The notes beneath the pieces were generated by a model. It ran no database searches. It saw nothing but the letters and a program-made list of their open reading frames with translations, and was not told where the DNA came from. DNA of 64,000 bases, taken from positions 1 through 64,000 of the forward strand of contig NZ_MEHT01000044.1 in assembly GCF_001870675.1 (NCBI RefSeq), read 5' to 3'. The stretch comes from Roseinatronobacter thiooxidans (lineage in GTDB: Bacteria > Pseudomonadota > Alphaproteobacteria > Rhodobacterales > Rhodobacteraceae). The position numbers and the translations under genes were made by a program. Positions within the stretch are counted from its first letter, which is position 1, and each line of letters starts with the position of its first letter. Below are positions 25,737 through 34,866 of the stretch, in pieces.

Positions 25737-27281
25737 GCGACGCGCGCGGCTGACCGAGGCGCGCAATTCGCCAAGGCTGAACGCGCCAATCACCTGGGCA
25801 ACGGTGAAATAGACAGCACCACCGCCCAGAATCAAAGCCAGCAAGGCCAGATAGCGCTTGCCCGATTGCATCAGCCAGTCCGCAAGCAAAATGTTCAGCC
25901 CGTATAGCGCCAGCCCCATTGCCAAAGCCGCAACCACAATGCGCCACAACCGCCGTTGCATCTGCGCGTCCAACTGCGCCGCCTGCCCCATCCCGCGCGA
26001 GCCATACCAAAGCTGCACAACCATCACCCAAGCCGCCAGCGTCGTAGCCAGCGCCGCGGCCGCAAAGCCCAGGACGGGCATCAGCCCCACCGCGATTGCC
26101 GCATTCACAAACATAGACACCACTGCATATTGAAAGGGGCGTTTGGTGTCGTGGCGCGCATAATATAGCGGTTGCAGCACTTTATGCAGAACGAATGCAG
26201 GCAGGCCCAAAGCATAGATCGCCAATGCCAGCGCCGTGGCGGCCGTGTCCGCCTCTGTCCAGGCACCGCGCCCATAAAGAACCGACACAATCGGCGCGGC
26301 AATGACAACCAGTGCCACCGCAGAGGGCAGTGTCAGAAACAGCGAAAACTCCAACCCGCGATTGAAGCTGTGCTGCCCCGCGCCTTCGTCACCTGCGCGC
26401 AGGCGGCGCGACAGTTCAGGCAGCAGAACCACGCCTACAGCAATGCCCACAACCCCCAGCGGCAGTTGATACAGCCTGTCCGCATAAGACAGCCACGACA
26501 CGGCATTTTCCGTGAAACTTGCCACCTGCCGCCCCACGATCAGGTTGATCTGCACCACCCCGCCCGCCAGCACGGCAGGTGCCGCAATGATGGCCAGCCG
26601 CTTCAGTTCCGGCGTCAGCCTTGGGCGGCGGAAGCGCATGGCAAACCCCGCGCGCCGAACCGCAATCCACAGCATTGCAAGCTGTGCCACCCCTGCAACG
26701 GGCACCGCATAGGACAAAGTCAGCCCCATCGGCCAGCCCGCGCGGTCAGCCAAGATCATGGCGCAGACAAACACCACATTCAGCAACACAGGTGCTGCGG
26801 CGGCGGCAGTAAAGCGGCCCACCGCATTCAGCATGCCCGACAAAAGCGCCACAAGCGAGATGAAGAAGATATAGGGAAACGCCACGCGCCCGAAAACCAC
26901 GGCCATGTCAAAGCGTTCATCGCGCGCAAATCCCGCAGCCATGCCCCAGACCAGAAACGGCATGGCAATCACCGCAAGGGTCGAGAAGACCAGCAACACC
27001 GCCGCCATGCCCCAGAACGCATCGCGCGCGAAACTCTCGGCATCTTCGCCCGCTTCGTGTTTTTTGGCGAATAGCGGCACAAAGGCAAAGTTGAACGCCC
27101 CTTCGGCAAAGAACCGGCGGAACATATTGGGCAGCGAGAAGGCCACGAAGAACGCATCTGTCACTGGCCCTGCGCCCAAATATGACGCCATCATTACATC
27201 GCGCACAAACCCGAACACCCGGCTAAGCAGCGTCCACAGCCCGACCGTCAGGAACCCCGCCACCAACCGGATGCGTGCCAT
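25722..27281 (-). CDS. murJ: Lipid II flippase MurJ
   Basis: MurJ moves the peptidoglycan precursor lipid II across the inner membrane. The 519-residue protein has the MviN/MurJ pattern of about 14 membrane segments: it opens with LVAGFLTVGLWTLLSRVFGF, followed by FVRDVMMASYLGAGPVTDAF, FFAEGAFNFAFVPLF and later YADRLYQLPLGVVGIAVG. The start is the ATG at 27281, which shares bases with the stop of the upstream gene (TGATG), implying translational coupling. Its 3' end overlaps the rhomboid-like gene by 15 bp. It is the last gene of a minus-strand run with lpoA-like, glnD and the ydeI-like gene. Confidence 0.95.
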   Translation of the reverse strand: MARIRLVAGFLTVGLWTLLSRVFGFVRDVMMASYLGAGPVTDAFFVAFSLPNMFRRFFAEGAFNFAFVPLFAKKHEAGEDAESFARDAFWGMAAVLLVFSTLAVIAMPFLVWGMAAGFARDERFDMAVVFGRVAFPYIFFISLVALLSGMLNAVGRFTAAAAAPVLLNVVFVCAMILADRAGWPMGLTLSYAVPVAGVAQLAMLWIAVRRAGFAMRFRRPRLTPELKRLAIIAAPAVLAGGVVQINLIVGRQVASFTENAVSWLSYADRLYQLPLGVVGIAVGVVLLPELSRRLRAGDEGAGQHSFNRGLEFSLFLTLPSAVALVVIAAPIVSVLYGRGAWTEADTAATALALAIYALGLPAFVLHKVLQPLYYARHDTKRPFQYAVVSMFVNAAIAVGLMPVLGFAAAALATTLAAWVMVVQLWYGSRGMGQAAQLDAQMQRRLWRIVVAALAMGLALYGLNILLADWLMQSGKRYLALLALILGGGAVYFTVAQVIGAFSLGELRASVSRARRSDAS

Positions 27282-27523
27282 CAGTCCTGCTTTCCCGAAC
27301 GGGCGGGACGCCATGCCATGCCCATATACCCCTCGCCTGCGCGCAGTTCCGCCAGCATTTCGGCAATGCGTTTGCTGCGCGTTTCAGCGCGCTTGGCCGC
27401 ATTTATCCAGATCAGCCAGTCATTGCGCTGGTAAGGCGGGCGCGCATCATAGGCGGCGCGCAATGCCTGCGCCTCCAGTGCCTCGGCCACATCCTGCGGC
27501 ATGGGTTCGCGGGGACGCGCCAT
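27281..27523 (-). CDS. Short YdeI/OmpD-associated family protein
   Basis: An 80-residue protein that matches the C-terminal part of the YdeI/OmpD-associated family: the DVAEALEAQALRAAYDARPP helix, then YQRNDWLIWINAAKRAETRS and RIAEMLAELRAGE. Full-length YdeI is about twice as long, so this is a minimal or truncated member; many proteobacteria have such short versions. Function is unknown; names such as bacteriocin protection come from distant relatives. It is locked between glnD and murJ by TGATG overlaps on both sides, so expression is tied to both. Confidence 0.78.
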   Translation of the reverse strand: MARPREPMPQDVAEALEAQALRAAYDARPPYQRNDWLIWINAAKRAETRSKRIAEMLAELRAGEGYMGMAWRPARSGKQD

Positions 27524-30321
27524 CAGCTGACGGCCCGTTCAGCACCGGCTGCGATGGCGGCACGCAACTTGCGCTCCAGCGCGTCTTGCTTGGGTCTTGC
27601 GTGCAGTTTCAAACCGAACATGTCTTTCACATAAAATGTATCGACGGCCTGCACGCCATAGGTGGCAATAACCGCGCTGGCAATATAGATATTGGCATCC
27701 GCCAATGTGCGCGCCAGATCAAATAGCAGGCCCGGCCTGTCGCGTGTGTCAACTTCGATAATTGTATATATTTCAGAGCCTTCGTTGTCGAAGCTAATGT
27801 TCGTTGGCACACGGAAGGCGCGTTCGCGTTTCTTGACCTTGTCACGATCTGCCAGCGCTTCGCCCGCGACAACCTCGCCCGCAAGTGTTCTCTCGATCAT
27901 CTTGCGCAGGCGTGGCAGGCGGGCCGAGTCGTAAGGGTGCCCATCGGCATCCTGAATCCAGAACACCGCTGTGGCATAGCCGTCTTTGGTGGTATAGGTG
28001 CGCGCATCGACAATATTCGCCCCCACCAGCGCCAGCGCACCTGCAAACCGCGCAAAAATGCCGGGATGGTCGGACAGGACAAAGCAGGTGCGGGTTGCAT
28101 CGCGGTCAGGGTCGGGGTGCAGATCGACACGGATTTCATCAGCCCCCACGCCTTGCAGCATTCGCGCAAAAATAAGGTGGGTATCGGTTGGCAAGCCTTG
28201 CCAGTAAGGCGGGTAATGGCGGGCAATTTCGGCTCGCAGATCGGCGCGCGGCCAGCCTTCAAGCGCCTCGCGCAGGGCACGTTTGGCTTCATCCGCGCGG
28301 TTCTCGCGGTTGATCGCCTCTAGCCCGTTTTCAAGCGCATTGGCAGTTTCGCGGTAAAGCGTCCGCAACAGCTGCGCTTTCCAGTTGTTCCAAGTGCCCG
28401 GCCCCACGCCGCGAATGTCGCAAACCGTCAGCACAGTCAGCAGATCCAGCCTTTCGCGGGTTTTCACCAGTTTGGCGAAATCGCGCACAGTGCGCGGGTC
28501 TGAAATGTCGCGCTTCTGCGCTGTGTCGGCCATCAGCAGGTGATAGCGCACCAACCATTCGACAGTTTCGCATTCCACTTTCTTCAAGCCCAGACGCGGG
28601 GCCACACGCCGCGCGATCTGTGCGCCCAAAACCGAGTGATCTTCTGGCCGCCCCTTTCCAATGTCATGCAGCAGCATCGCCACATACAGCACGCGCCGGT
28701 TGATACCCTGTTCCAGAATGCGCGAGACGACAGGCAGTTCTTCGCGCAACTCCTTACGCTCGATCTGGGAGAGGTGACTGATACACTGGATCGTATGCTC
28801 ATCGACAGTGTAATGGTGATACACGTTGAACTGCATCATCGCCACGATCGGCTCGAACTCGGGGATCAGAGCGCCCAGAACACCCAGTTCATTCATCCGC
28901 CGCAAGGCCCGTTCGGGGTTGGCGTGCTTCAGCAGCATCCGCAGAAAAATCTTTTTAGCTTCTAGGGTTGTGCGCACATTTTCATCTATCAGATGAAGAT
29001 TGGCCGCGACCAGCCGCATGGCATTCGGATGCAGCAGAAACCCTGTGACCAATCCTTCTTCAAACAGGCGCAACAGGTTCAGCGGGTCCGCGATAAAGGT
29101 TTGCGCGTCTTCTATGTCCAGCCGGTTCTGCACCACTTTCAGGCCATAGCGCATGGTTTTGCGCCGGTTAAAGAAATGCCGCAACAAGGGTTCGCGCTTG
29201 ACATGGCGCGCTTCCAGCTCGGTCAGGAAAATGCGCGTCAGATCACCCACATGGGTGGCATGGCGGAAATAGTCCTGCATGAAATGCTCGACCCCGCGCC
29301 GCCCGCCGTGATCGCTATAGCCCATGCGTTCGGCAACGCCGACTTGCAGATCGAAAGTCAACTGCTCGACCGGGCGACCCGCAAGATGGTGCAGATGACA
29401 GCGCACCGCCCAAAGGAAGGTTTCAGCCGCGCGAAATGTCTCGTATTCCTCGGCCCTGAAGAAGCCAAGCCCCACCAGTTCTTCGGCCTGATCCACCTCG
29501 TGGATGTATTTTGCAATCCAGTAAAGTGTTTGCAGGTCGCGCAGCCCGCCCTTGCCCTCTTTGACATTCGGCTCCAGCATGTAGCGTTGGTTGCCGATCT
29601 TGCTGTGGCGCTCCGCGCGCTCGGCCAGTTTCGCCTCGACGAAATCAGCATGGGTTTTGGCGAACAGCTCAGTCCACAGGCGTGCGCGCAAGGTCTGGGC
29701 CAGTTCGGCATTCCCACACAGAAAACGCTGTTCCAGCAAAGCGGTGCGAATGGTCACATCCTCGCGCCCCAGCCGCAAACATTCATTCACAGTGCGGCTG
29801 GCATGGCCCACTTTCAGGCGCATATCCCACAGCACATATAAGGTCGATTCGATGACTTTCTCGACCCAGCCTGTCACTTTCCACGGCACCAGAAACAACA
29901 GGTCAATGTCGGAATGCGGCGCCATCTCGGCGCGGCCATAGCCGCCCACAGCCAGCACCGCGATCCGTTCGCCCTCGGACGGGGTAGGGTTGGGATGCAG
30001 CCGTGTTTGCACCAGATCCAGCACCATTTTCACGATTTCATCGGTCAGCCAGCTATTGGTCAAAACGAAAGACCGCGCATCCCGCGGATGTTGCGCGAAC
30101 AGCGCCTCTAGGCGCTGCGCGGCATCTTTCAGCGCGGCTTTCAACTCGACCACGATGGCGCTGCGCAGCAGTTTGCCATCGCAGCTGTCGGCTGCGTCCA
30201 GTGCGCTGTCTACCCGCGCGCGCAGGCCCGCCAGATCGAGCAGGTCTTCGCGTGGGAATAACGCAGGCGCATCGCGCCCCTGCCTTGGCTGCGGTGTCGT
30301 GTGATGCGGCCCGACTGTCAC
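27523..30321 (-). CDS. glnD: Bifunctional uridylyltransferase/uridylyl-removing enzyme GlnD
   Basis: GlnD is the nitrogen sensor that adds and removes UMP on PII proteins in response to glutamine. The 932-residue protein has a nucleotidyltransferase domain with GGYGRAEMAPHSDIDLLFL (about 126-144, catalytic aspartates D138 and D140), a central GlnD linker domain, an HD domain with MLLHDIGKGRPEDHS, and two C-terminal ACT domains (around FVLSDHPGIFARFAGAL and VDTRDRPGLLFDLARTL) that bind glutamine. The best start is a GTG at 30321, only 11 bp after the lpoA-like gene. Its stop overlaps the start of the ydeI-like gene. Confidence 0.96.
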   Translation of the reverse strand: MTVGPHHTTPQPRQGRDAPALFPREDLLDLAGLRARVDSALDAADSCDGKLLRSAIVVELKAALKDAAQRLEALFAQHPRDARSFVLTNSWLTDEIVKMVLDLVQTRLHPNPTPSEGERIAVLAVGGYGRAEMAPHSDIDLLFLVPWKVTGWVEKVIESTLYVLWDMRLKVGHASRTVNECLRLGREDVTIRTALLEQRFLCGNAELAQTLRARLWTELFAKTHADFVEAKLAERAERHSKIGNQRYMLEPNVKEGKGGLRDLQTLYWIAKYIHEVDQAEELVGLGFFRAEEYETFRAAETFLWAVRCHLHHLAGRPVEQLTFDLQVGVAERMGYSDHGGRRGVEHFMQDYFRHATHVGDLTRIFLTELEARHVKREPLLRHFFNRRKTMRYGLKVVQNRLDIEDAQTFIADPLNLLRLFEEGLVTGFLLHPNAMRLVAANLHLIDENVRTTLEAKKIFLRMLLKHANPERALRRMNELGVLGALIPEFEPIVAMMQFNVYHHYTVDEHTIQCISHLSQIERKELREELPVVSRILEQGINRRVLYVAMLLHDIGKGRPEDHSVLGAQIARRVAPRLGLKKVECETVEWLVRYHLLMADTAQKRDISDPRTVRDFAKLVKTRERLDLLTVLTVCDIRGVGPGTWNNWKAQLLRTLYRETANALENGLEAINRENRADEAKRALREALEGWPRADLRAEIARHYPPYWQGLPTDTHLIFARMLQGVGADEIRVDLHPDPDRDATRTCFVLSDHPGIFARFAGALALVGANIVDARTYTTKDGYATAVFWIQDADGHPYDSARLPRLRKMIERTLAGEVVAGEALADRDKVKKRERAFRVPTNISFDNEGSEIYTIIEVDTRDRPGLLFDLARTLADANIYIASAVIATYGVQAVDTFYVKDMFGLKLHARPKQDALERKLRAAIAAGAERAVS

Positions 30322-30332
30322 ATGTGGTGCGT

Positions 30333-31526
30333 TCAGGATCCACCCCCTGCGAAACTGCGCGGCGCGGGGCTAAGAACAGACACGCGCTGGTTGCGGATTT
30401 CGGCAATCGCCAAGCCACGCTCGTTGCTGCCATCGGCCCGCAGCCGGAAAACCCCGGTCACACCGGCAAAGCCCGACCCTTGCGTGAGTGAGGCGGCAGA
30501 GAATGGCGCATTTCCCCCACGGCTTGCAAGCGCACCCACAGCAGCGATCCCGTCATATGCAAGCGCTGCAACCGCATTTGGGGTTGCGCCATAGGCGGCG
30601 CGGTAGCGCGATTCGAATTGCGCGGTCAGTGCGGGATCGGGCAGTGCAAACCAGCCCCCTTGCAAGCCACTAAGCTGCAAGGTCGCAGGCGGAATGTCCC
30701 AGCGCGTCAGCCCCATATACTGAAAACTGCTGGGCGAAATTCCGTTTTGTGGCAGCAACTCTGCCAGAAGCGGCAACGCGCCAGCAGAATTTGCAGTCAG
30801 GAAAACGCTTTGCGCACCAGACGACCGCGCGGCCGATGAAATGCGCGGCAAGGCATCGACAATGCCCTGTTGGGAAAAGGCATAGGATTCAGAGGCAACA
30901 ATGCTTGCGCCCGTGCGTTGCGCCGCGCTTTGCATCGCGCGCGCGGCAATCTCGCCTGCCTGACTTTGCTCTGACAGGATCATCACCCGCCCCTTGCCCT
31001 GCGCTGCAGCATAGCTCAACAGCCGCATGGCCGTCGGCTCGAACATAGGTCCAAGCAGAAAGACATTGCCGCCCGCAACATCGGGGTTGTTGGAGAAACT
31101 CAGCACATTGACCCCTGCCTGCGCGGCAACAGGGCCAACGGCCCGCGCCGAGGCCCCAAACAGCGGGCCGACGATAATCTGCGCCCCGTCATTGACCGCG
31201 CGCGCTGCCAGGGATGCCGCACGCTCTGCCGAACCGCCCGTCTGATAAATGCGCAGGTCAATCTCGACCCCCCGCAAATCCGCGACCGCAAGCCGGGCCG
31301 CGTTTTCAAGATTGCGCGCAAGGGTGTTGCGCTCCTCGTCATTGCCCCCGCCCGGCAGCATCAGCGCGACCGCCACAGGGCGCGACGGGTCTGCAGCAGG
31401 TGCGCCACCCATTGCGCCAATCGCGGGAACATCGCAGGCCGCAACTGCCATGGTGGCCGCCGCAGATAACAGAAGCGAGCGCCTTGACAGGCCTGTACTT
31501 TCGCTGGTTTGGGACAGAATACGCAT
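30333..31526 (-). CDS. LpoA-like lipoprotein, penicillin-binding-protein activator (periplasmic binding fold)
   Basis: The 397-residue protein starts with a twin-arginine-like or Sec lipoprotein signal (TGLSRRSLLLSAAATMAVAAC) whose lipobox ends in cysteine. The mature part is a type I periplasmic-binding fold: VALMLPGGGNDEE, IIVGPLFGASARAVGPVAAQ, and SFSNNPDVAGGNVFLLGPM match the C-terminal domain of LpoA, which activates PBP1A in E. coli. The usual N-terminal TPR domain of LpoA is missing, as in most alphaproteobacterial versions. The ATG at 31526 has GGAGGTGAG directly upstream. It is divergent from rsmI-yraN, mirroring the yraL-yraM-yraN neighbourhood of E. coli. Confidence 0.85.
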   Translation of the reverse strand: MRILSQTSESTGLSRRSLLLSAAATMAVAACDVPAIGAMGGAPAADPSRPVAVALMLPGGGNDEERNTLARNLENAARLAVADLRGVEIDLRIYQTGGSAERAASLAARAVNDGAQIIVGPLFGASARAVGPVAAQAGVNVLSFSNNPDVAGGNVFLLGPMFEPTAMRLLSYAAAQGKGRVMILSEQSQAGEIAARAMQSAAQRTGASIVASESYAFSQQGIVDALPRISSAARSSGAQSVFLTANSAGALPLLAELLPQNGISPSSFQYMGLTRWDIPPATLQLSGLQGGWFALPDPALTAQFESRYRAAYGATPNAVAALAYDGIAAVGALASRGGNAPFSAASLTQGSGFAGVTGVFRLRADGSNERGLAIAEIRNQRVSVLSPAPRSFAGGGS

Positions 31527-31650
31527 CTCACCTCCACTACAAACTTGAATGAACACCCATTGGGTTGCACATTAAGCAAGGGTGCGCTTGAAGTAAACGC
31601 TCTCGATACACACAGCCGCCAAAGCGGCAAAGACCTGAAATGAACCCGCC

Positions 31651-32556
31651 ATGCCCGAAGACGAAGACGACATCCTGCCCCAGCTGGCGGATGACCAGCC
31701 TGCGGCAAATTTTGCGCCTGCCCTGTATCTGATTGCAACGCCAATCGGGGCGGCACGCGACATCACATTGCGCGCGCTGGATCTGCTGAAAGGATGCGAA
31801 ATTCTGGTGGCCGAGGACACGCGCAGCCTGCGCAGGCTGATGGAAATTCACGGCATCGCGCTGAACGGGCGCAAGGTGCTGGCCTATCACGACCATAACG
31901 GGGCGCAGATGCGCCCCCGCCTGCTTGCGGCGCTGCAACAAGGCAAATCCGTGCTCTATGCCTCCGAGGCGGGCACGCCCTTGGTGGCGGACCCCGGATT
32001 TCAACTTGCGCGTTCTGTCATCTCCGAAGGGCTAAGCGTGATCGCAGCCCCCGGCCCGTCTGCCATGCTCGCCGCATTGACGGTGGCAGGGCTGCCCAGC
32101 GACCGCTTTTGCTTCATGGGGTTTGCCCCCGCACAGGCAGGGGCCAGACGCAAATTTCTGGAAGAAGCCGCAAAAATTCCCGCAACGCTGATTTTTTATG
32201 AATCGCCCAAACGCGTTCATAGATTCTTAATTGAATTATGCGAGATATTGGGCAAGGACCGAGATGCAGCCTTGTGTCGGGAATTGACGAAAAAGCACGA
32301 AGAAATCGTGCGGATGCCTTTGGGCGACATGGCAGAAAGCCTTTCAGACAGAACATTGCGCGGTGAAATCGTGCTGGTTGTGGATCGGGGTGAAAAGCAG
32401 GTGGCAGATCAGCAGACGCTGGATGAGGCTTTGAAGATTGCATTGGACCAGATGCGCCTGAAAGATGCCGTGGCGCAGGTCGCAACCGAACTCGATCTTC
32501 CCCGCAGGCAGGTTTATCAGGCCGCTCTGGCATTGGATAAAGGACAACAGGAATGA
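31651..32556 (+). CDS. rsmI: 16S rRNA (cytidine-1402-2'-O)-methyltransferase RsmI
   Basis: RsmI methylates the ribose of C1402 in the ribosomal decoding centre using S-adenosylmethionine. The 301-residue protein has the tetrapyrrole-methylase fold: LYLIATPIGAARDITLRALD, ILVAEDTRSLRRLM, VLYASEAGTPLVADPGFQL, and AAPGPSAMLAALTVAGLP are its diagnostic blocks. An acidic N-terminal tail of about 20 residues precedes the domain. The final codons overlap the yraN start as ATGA. Confidence 0.96.
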   Translation: MPEDEDDILPQLADDQPAANFAPALYLIATPIGAARDITLRALDLLKGCEILVAEDTRSLRRLMEIHGIALNGRKVLAYHDHNGAQMRPRLLAALQQGKSVLYASEAGTPLVADPGFQLARSVISEGLSVIAAPGPSAMLAALTVAGLPSDRFCFMGFAPAQAGARRKFLEEAAKIPATLIFYESPKRVHRFLIELCEILGKDRDAALCRELTKKHEEIVRMPLGDMAESLSDRTLRGEIVLVVDRGEKQVADQQTLDEALKIALDQMRLKDAVAQVATELDLPRRQVYQAALALDKGQQE

Positions 32557-32906
32557 GACAGGAACGGAATTACCACGCGGGGCTGGCGGCCGAAACGTCG
32601 GTCCTGCGCCAGTATCTTGCAGCAGGATATGCACTACTGGCCCAACGGTTTCGCGGGGACCAAGGCGAGATAGACCTTATCTTGCAACGTGGCGACGATG
32701 TGATCTTTGTGGAGGTCAAGAAAAGTCGCACATTTGAAGCCGCCGCATTGCGGCTGGGGTCGCGGCAGATTGCACGCATCCTAGACACGGCCAGCGAGTT
32801 TCTGGGCACACAACCGCGCGGCCAGCTGACACCCACACGCTTTGACGTGGCGCTTGTGAACTCGGTTGGGGAAGTGACGGTACTGGAAAACGCATTGGCG
32901 CCGTAA
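32553..32906 (+). CDS. YraN family (UPF0102) nuclease-fold protein
   Basis: A 117-residue protein of the UPF0102 family with a restriction-endonuclease-like fold. The conserved core is visible: HAGLAAETSVLRQYLAAGYALL, then RFRGDQGEIDLILQ and DVIFVEVKKS, giving the E...D-x-E-V-K type metal site. In E. coli the equivalent gene sits beside rsmI and lpoA, as here. It is thought to act on DNA or in recombination, but no activity is settled. It is translationally coupled to rsmI and followed after 89 bp by gshB. Confidence 0.9.
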   Translation: MRQERNYHAGLAAETSVLRQYLAAGYALLAQRFRGDQGEIDLILQRGDDVIFVEVKKSRTFEAAALRLGSRQIARILDTASEFLGTQPRGQLTPTRFDVALVNSVGEVTVLENALAP

Positions 32907-32995
32907 AGCCTGGACCCCATTGCAACCACGCGCTGCATCCGTCATCTAGAACAGGGCGGGCCAAACAGGGCCCCAAAGGATGACAAGAGGATCAC

Positions 32996-33940
32996 ATGGT
33001 GTTGCGTGTTGCCTTTCAGATGGACCCGATAGACGCTGTCGATATTGACGGTGACAGCAGCTTCCGCATTGCGCTGGAAGCGCAAGAGCGTGGGCACGAA
33101 CTGTTTGTCTATACCCCCGACAAGCTGATCTTCCGCGAAGGCCGCGTGATGGCTTTGGCGCGGTCTGTGACCTTGCAGAAAGTGAAAGGCGCGCATGTCA
33201 CTTTTGGGCCGGAAGACATGCTTGATCTGGCCGAAATCGATGTGGTCTGGCTGCGCCAAGACCCGCCTTTTGATATGGGCTACATTACCACAACGCATTT
33301 GCTGGACATGATCCACCCCAAGACTTTGGTGGTGAATGATCCGTTCTGGGTGCGCAATTACCCCGAAAAACTTCTTGTCCTGCAATTCCCCGATCTGACC
33401 CCGCCCACGATGATCGCGCGCGATCTGGCGACAATCCGCACCTTCAAGGCCGAACATGGCGATGTGATCCTGAAGCCGCTTTATGGCAATGGCGGTGCCG
33501 GTGTGTTCCGGCTGGACCCGAATGACCGCAACCTTGCCTCGTTGCATGAATTGTTCACAGGCATCAACCGAGAGCCGCTGATCGTGCAGAAATACCTGCC
33601 TGCGGTCGCCAAGGGCGACAAGCGCATCATTCTGGTCGATGGCGTGGCCATCGGGGCGATCAACCGCGTCCCTGCTGCGGGCGAGACGCGCTCGAACATG
33701 CATGTGGGCGGGCGGCCAGAGGCGGTGAAACTGACCGCGCGCGATGAAGAGATTTGCGCCGCTATCGGCCCGCTCTTGCGTGAGAAGGGCCAGATTTTCG
33801 TAGGCATTGACGTGATTGGCGACTACCTGACCGAGATCAATCTGACCTCGCCCACAGGGTTGCAGGAACTGGAGCGGTTTGACGGGGTGAATGGCGCGCG
33901 GCTGATCTGGGAAGCCATCGAGGCGCGCCGCGCCACATGA
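32996..33940 (+). CDS. gshB: Glutathione synthetase GshB
   Basis: GshB joins gamma-glutamylcysteine and glycine using ATP. The 314-residue protein shows the prokaryotic GshB layout: [20 protein letters not shown] at the N-terminus, then the ATP-grasp domain with [39 protein letters not shown] and the metal-binding [17 protein letters not shown] at the C-terminus. AAGAGG precedes the ATG at 32996. Its stop overlaps the next gene as ATGA. Confidence 0.97.
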   Translation: MVLRVAFQMDPIDAVDIDGDSSFRIALEAQERGHELFVYTPDKLIFREGRVMALARSVTLQKVKGAHVTFGPEDMLDLAEIDVVWLRQDPPFDMGYITTTHLLDMIHPKTLVVNDPFWVRNYPEKLLVLQFPDLTPPTMIARDLATIRTFKAEHGDVILKPLYGNGGAGVFRLDPNDRNLASLHELFTGINREPLIVQKYLPAVAKGDKRIILVDGVAIGAINRVPAAGETRSNMHVGGRPEAVKLTARDEEICAAIGPLLREKGQIFVGIDVIGDYLTEINLTSPTGLQELERFDGVNGARLIWEAIEARRAT

Positions 33941-34866
33941 GCTGGCAGCTCAAGGCCCTGCGTGTGGTGATGCGCTACGCTGTCCGCCGGTCATTGGGGC
34001 GGCAACGCGACAGCATCGCAGCCCGCGCGTGGTTCGAGCGCGGCGCTTGGCTGAATGCGCGCGGGCGGCCTTATAAGCGCTTCACGTCTGACAGGCTGCA
34101 CTGCGACGGGCACGACGTGCCCGCATTATGGACTGCCCTGCCCGCCCCTGAACAGCCCTTTTTGCTATATTTCCACGGCGGCGGCTATGTGATGGGCAAC
34201 CCACGGACCCATGCAGCACTTGCCACCTATCTGACGCGCAAGACCGGGCTGCAAACCTGCCTGCCCGATTACAGGCTTGCACCCGAACACCCTTTCCCTG
34301 CGGCCTTTGACGATGCGCTCTGTGTCTGGCGCGCGTTGCTGGCGCGCGGGATTGCACCCCAGTCCATTGCCCTTGGCGGCGATTCGGCAGGGGGCGGGCT
34401 GGCGCTGGCCATGCTGGGCCATCTTTGCGCCACAGGCCAACCGCGCCCGTCTTGTGTTTTCACCTTCTCGCCCTTCACCGACCTGTCATTGTCAGGCGGC
34501 ACGATTACCAGCAATGCGCGCAGCGAATTGTTGCTGCCACCACAACGCCTTGAACAGTTGCGCAACCGTGTTCTGGCCGGTGCCGACCCGCGCGACCCGC
34601 GCATCTCGCCCTTGTTTGGCAGCTTCAAGGACGCGCCACCTGTGCTGATCCAAGTTGCGCGCAGCGAGATTTTGCTGGACGATTCGCGGCGCATGGCAGA
34701 GGTGCTAAAGCGTGATGGCGCAGCGGTTACAGTGCAGGAATGGGGCAATCTGCCCCATGTCTGGCAGTTTTTTCACGGCTGGTTGCCAGAGGCCCGCAAG
34801 GCCCTGACTGACGCAGCCACCTTTATCCGGCAGCAGTATCCGCCAGCCCCAACAGGCGGTAGCTGA
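33937..34866 (+). CDS. Alpha/beta hydrolase of the hormone-sensitive lipase type
   Basis: The 309-residue protein has the HSL-family signature [13 protein letters not shown] (oxyanion hole) and the nucleophile elbow [14 protein letters not shown] with the catalytic serine. An aspartate in the [12 protein letters not shown] region and a histidine in [11 protein letters not shown] complete the triad. Such enzymes hydrolyse esters or acetylated compounds; no signal peptide is evident. It starts inside the gshB stop, so it is probably co-expressed, though a link with glutathione is not clear. Its last 44 bp overlap the comM gene on the other strand, the longest such overlap in the window. Confidence 0.88.
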   Translation: MSWQLKALRVVMRYAVRRSLGRQRDSIAARAWFERGAWLNARGRPYKRFTSDRLHCDGHDVPALWTALPAPEQPFLLYFHGGGYVMGNPRTHAALATYLTRKTGLQTCLPDYRLAPEHPFPAAFDDALCVWRALLARGIAPQSIALGGDSAGGGLALAMLGHLCATGQPRPSCVFTFSPFTDLSLSGGTITSNARSELLLPPQRLEQLRNRVLAGADPRDPRISPLFGSFKDAPPVLIQVARSEILLDDSRRMAEVLKRDGAAVTVQEWGNLPHVWQFFHGWLPEARKALTDAATFIRQQYPPAPTGGS

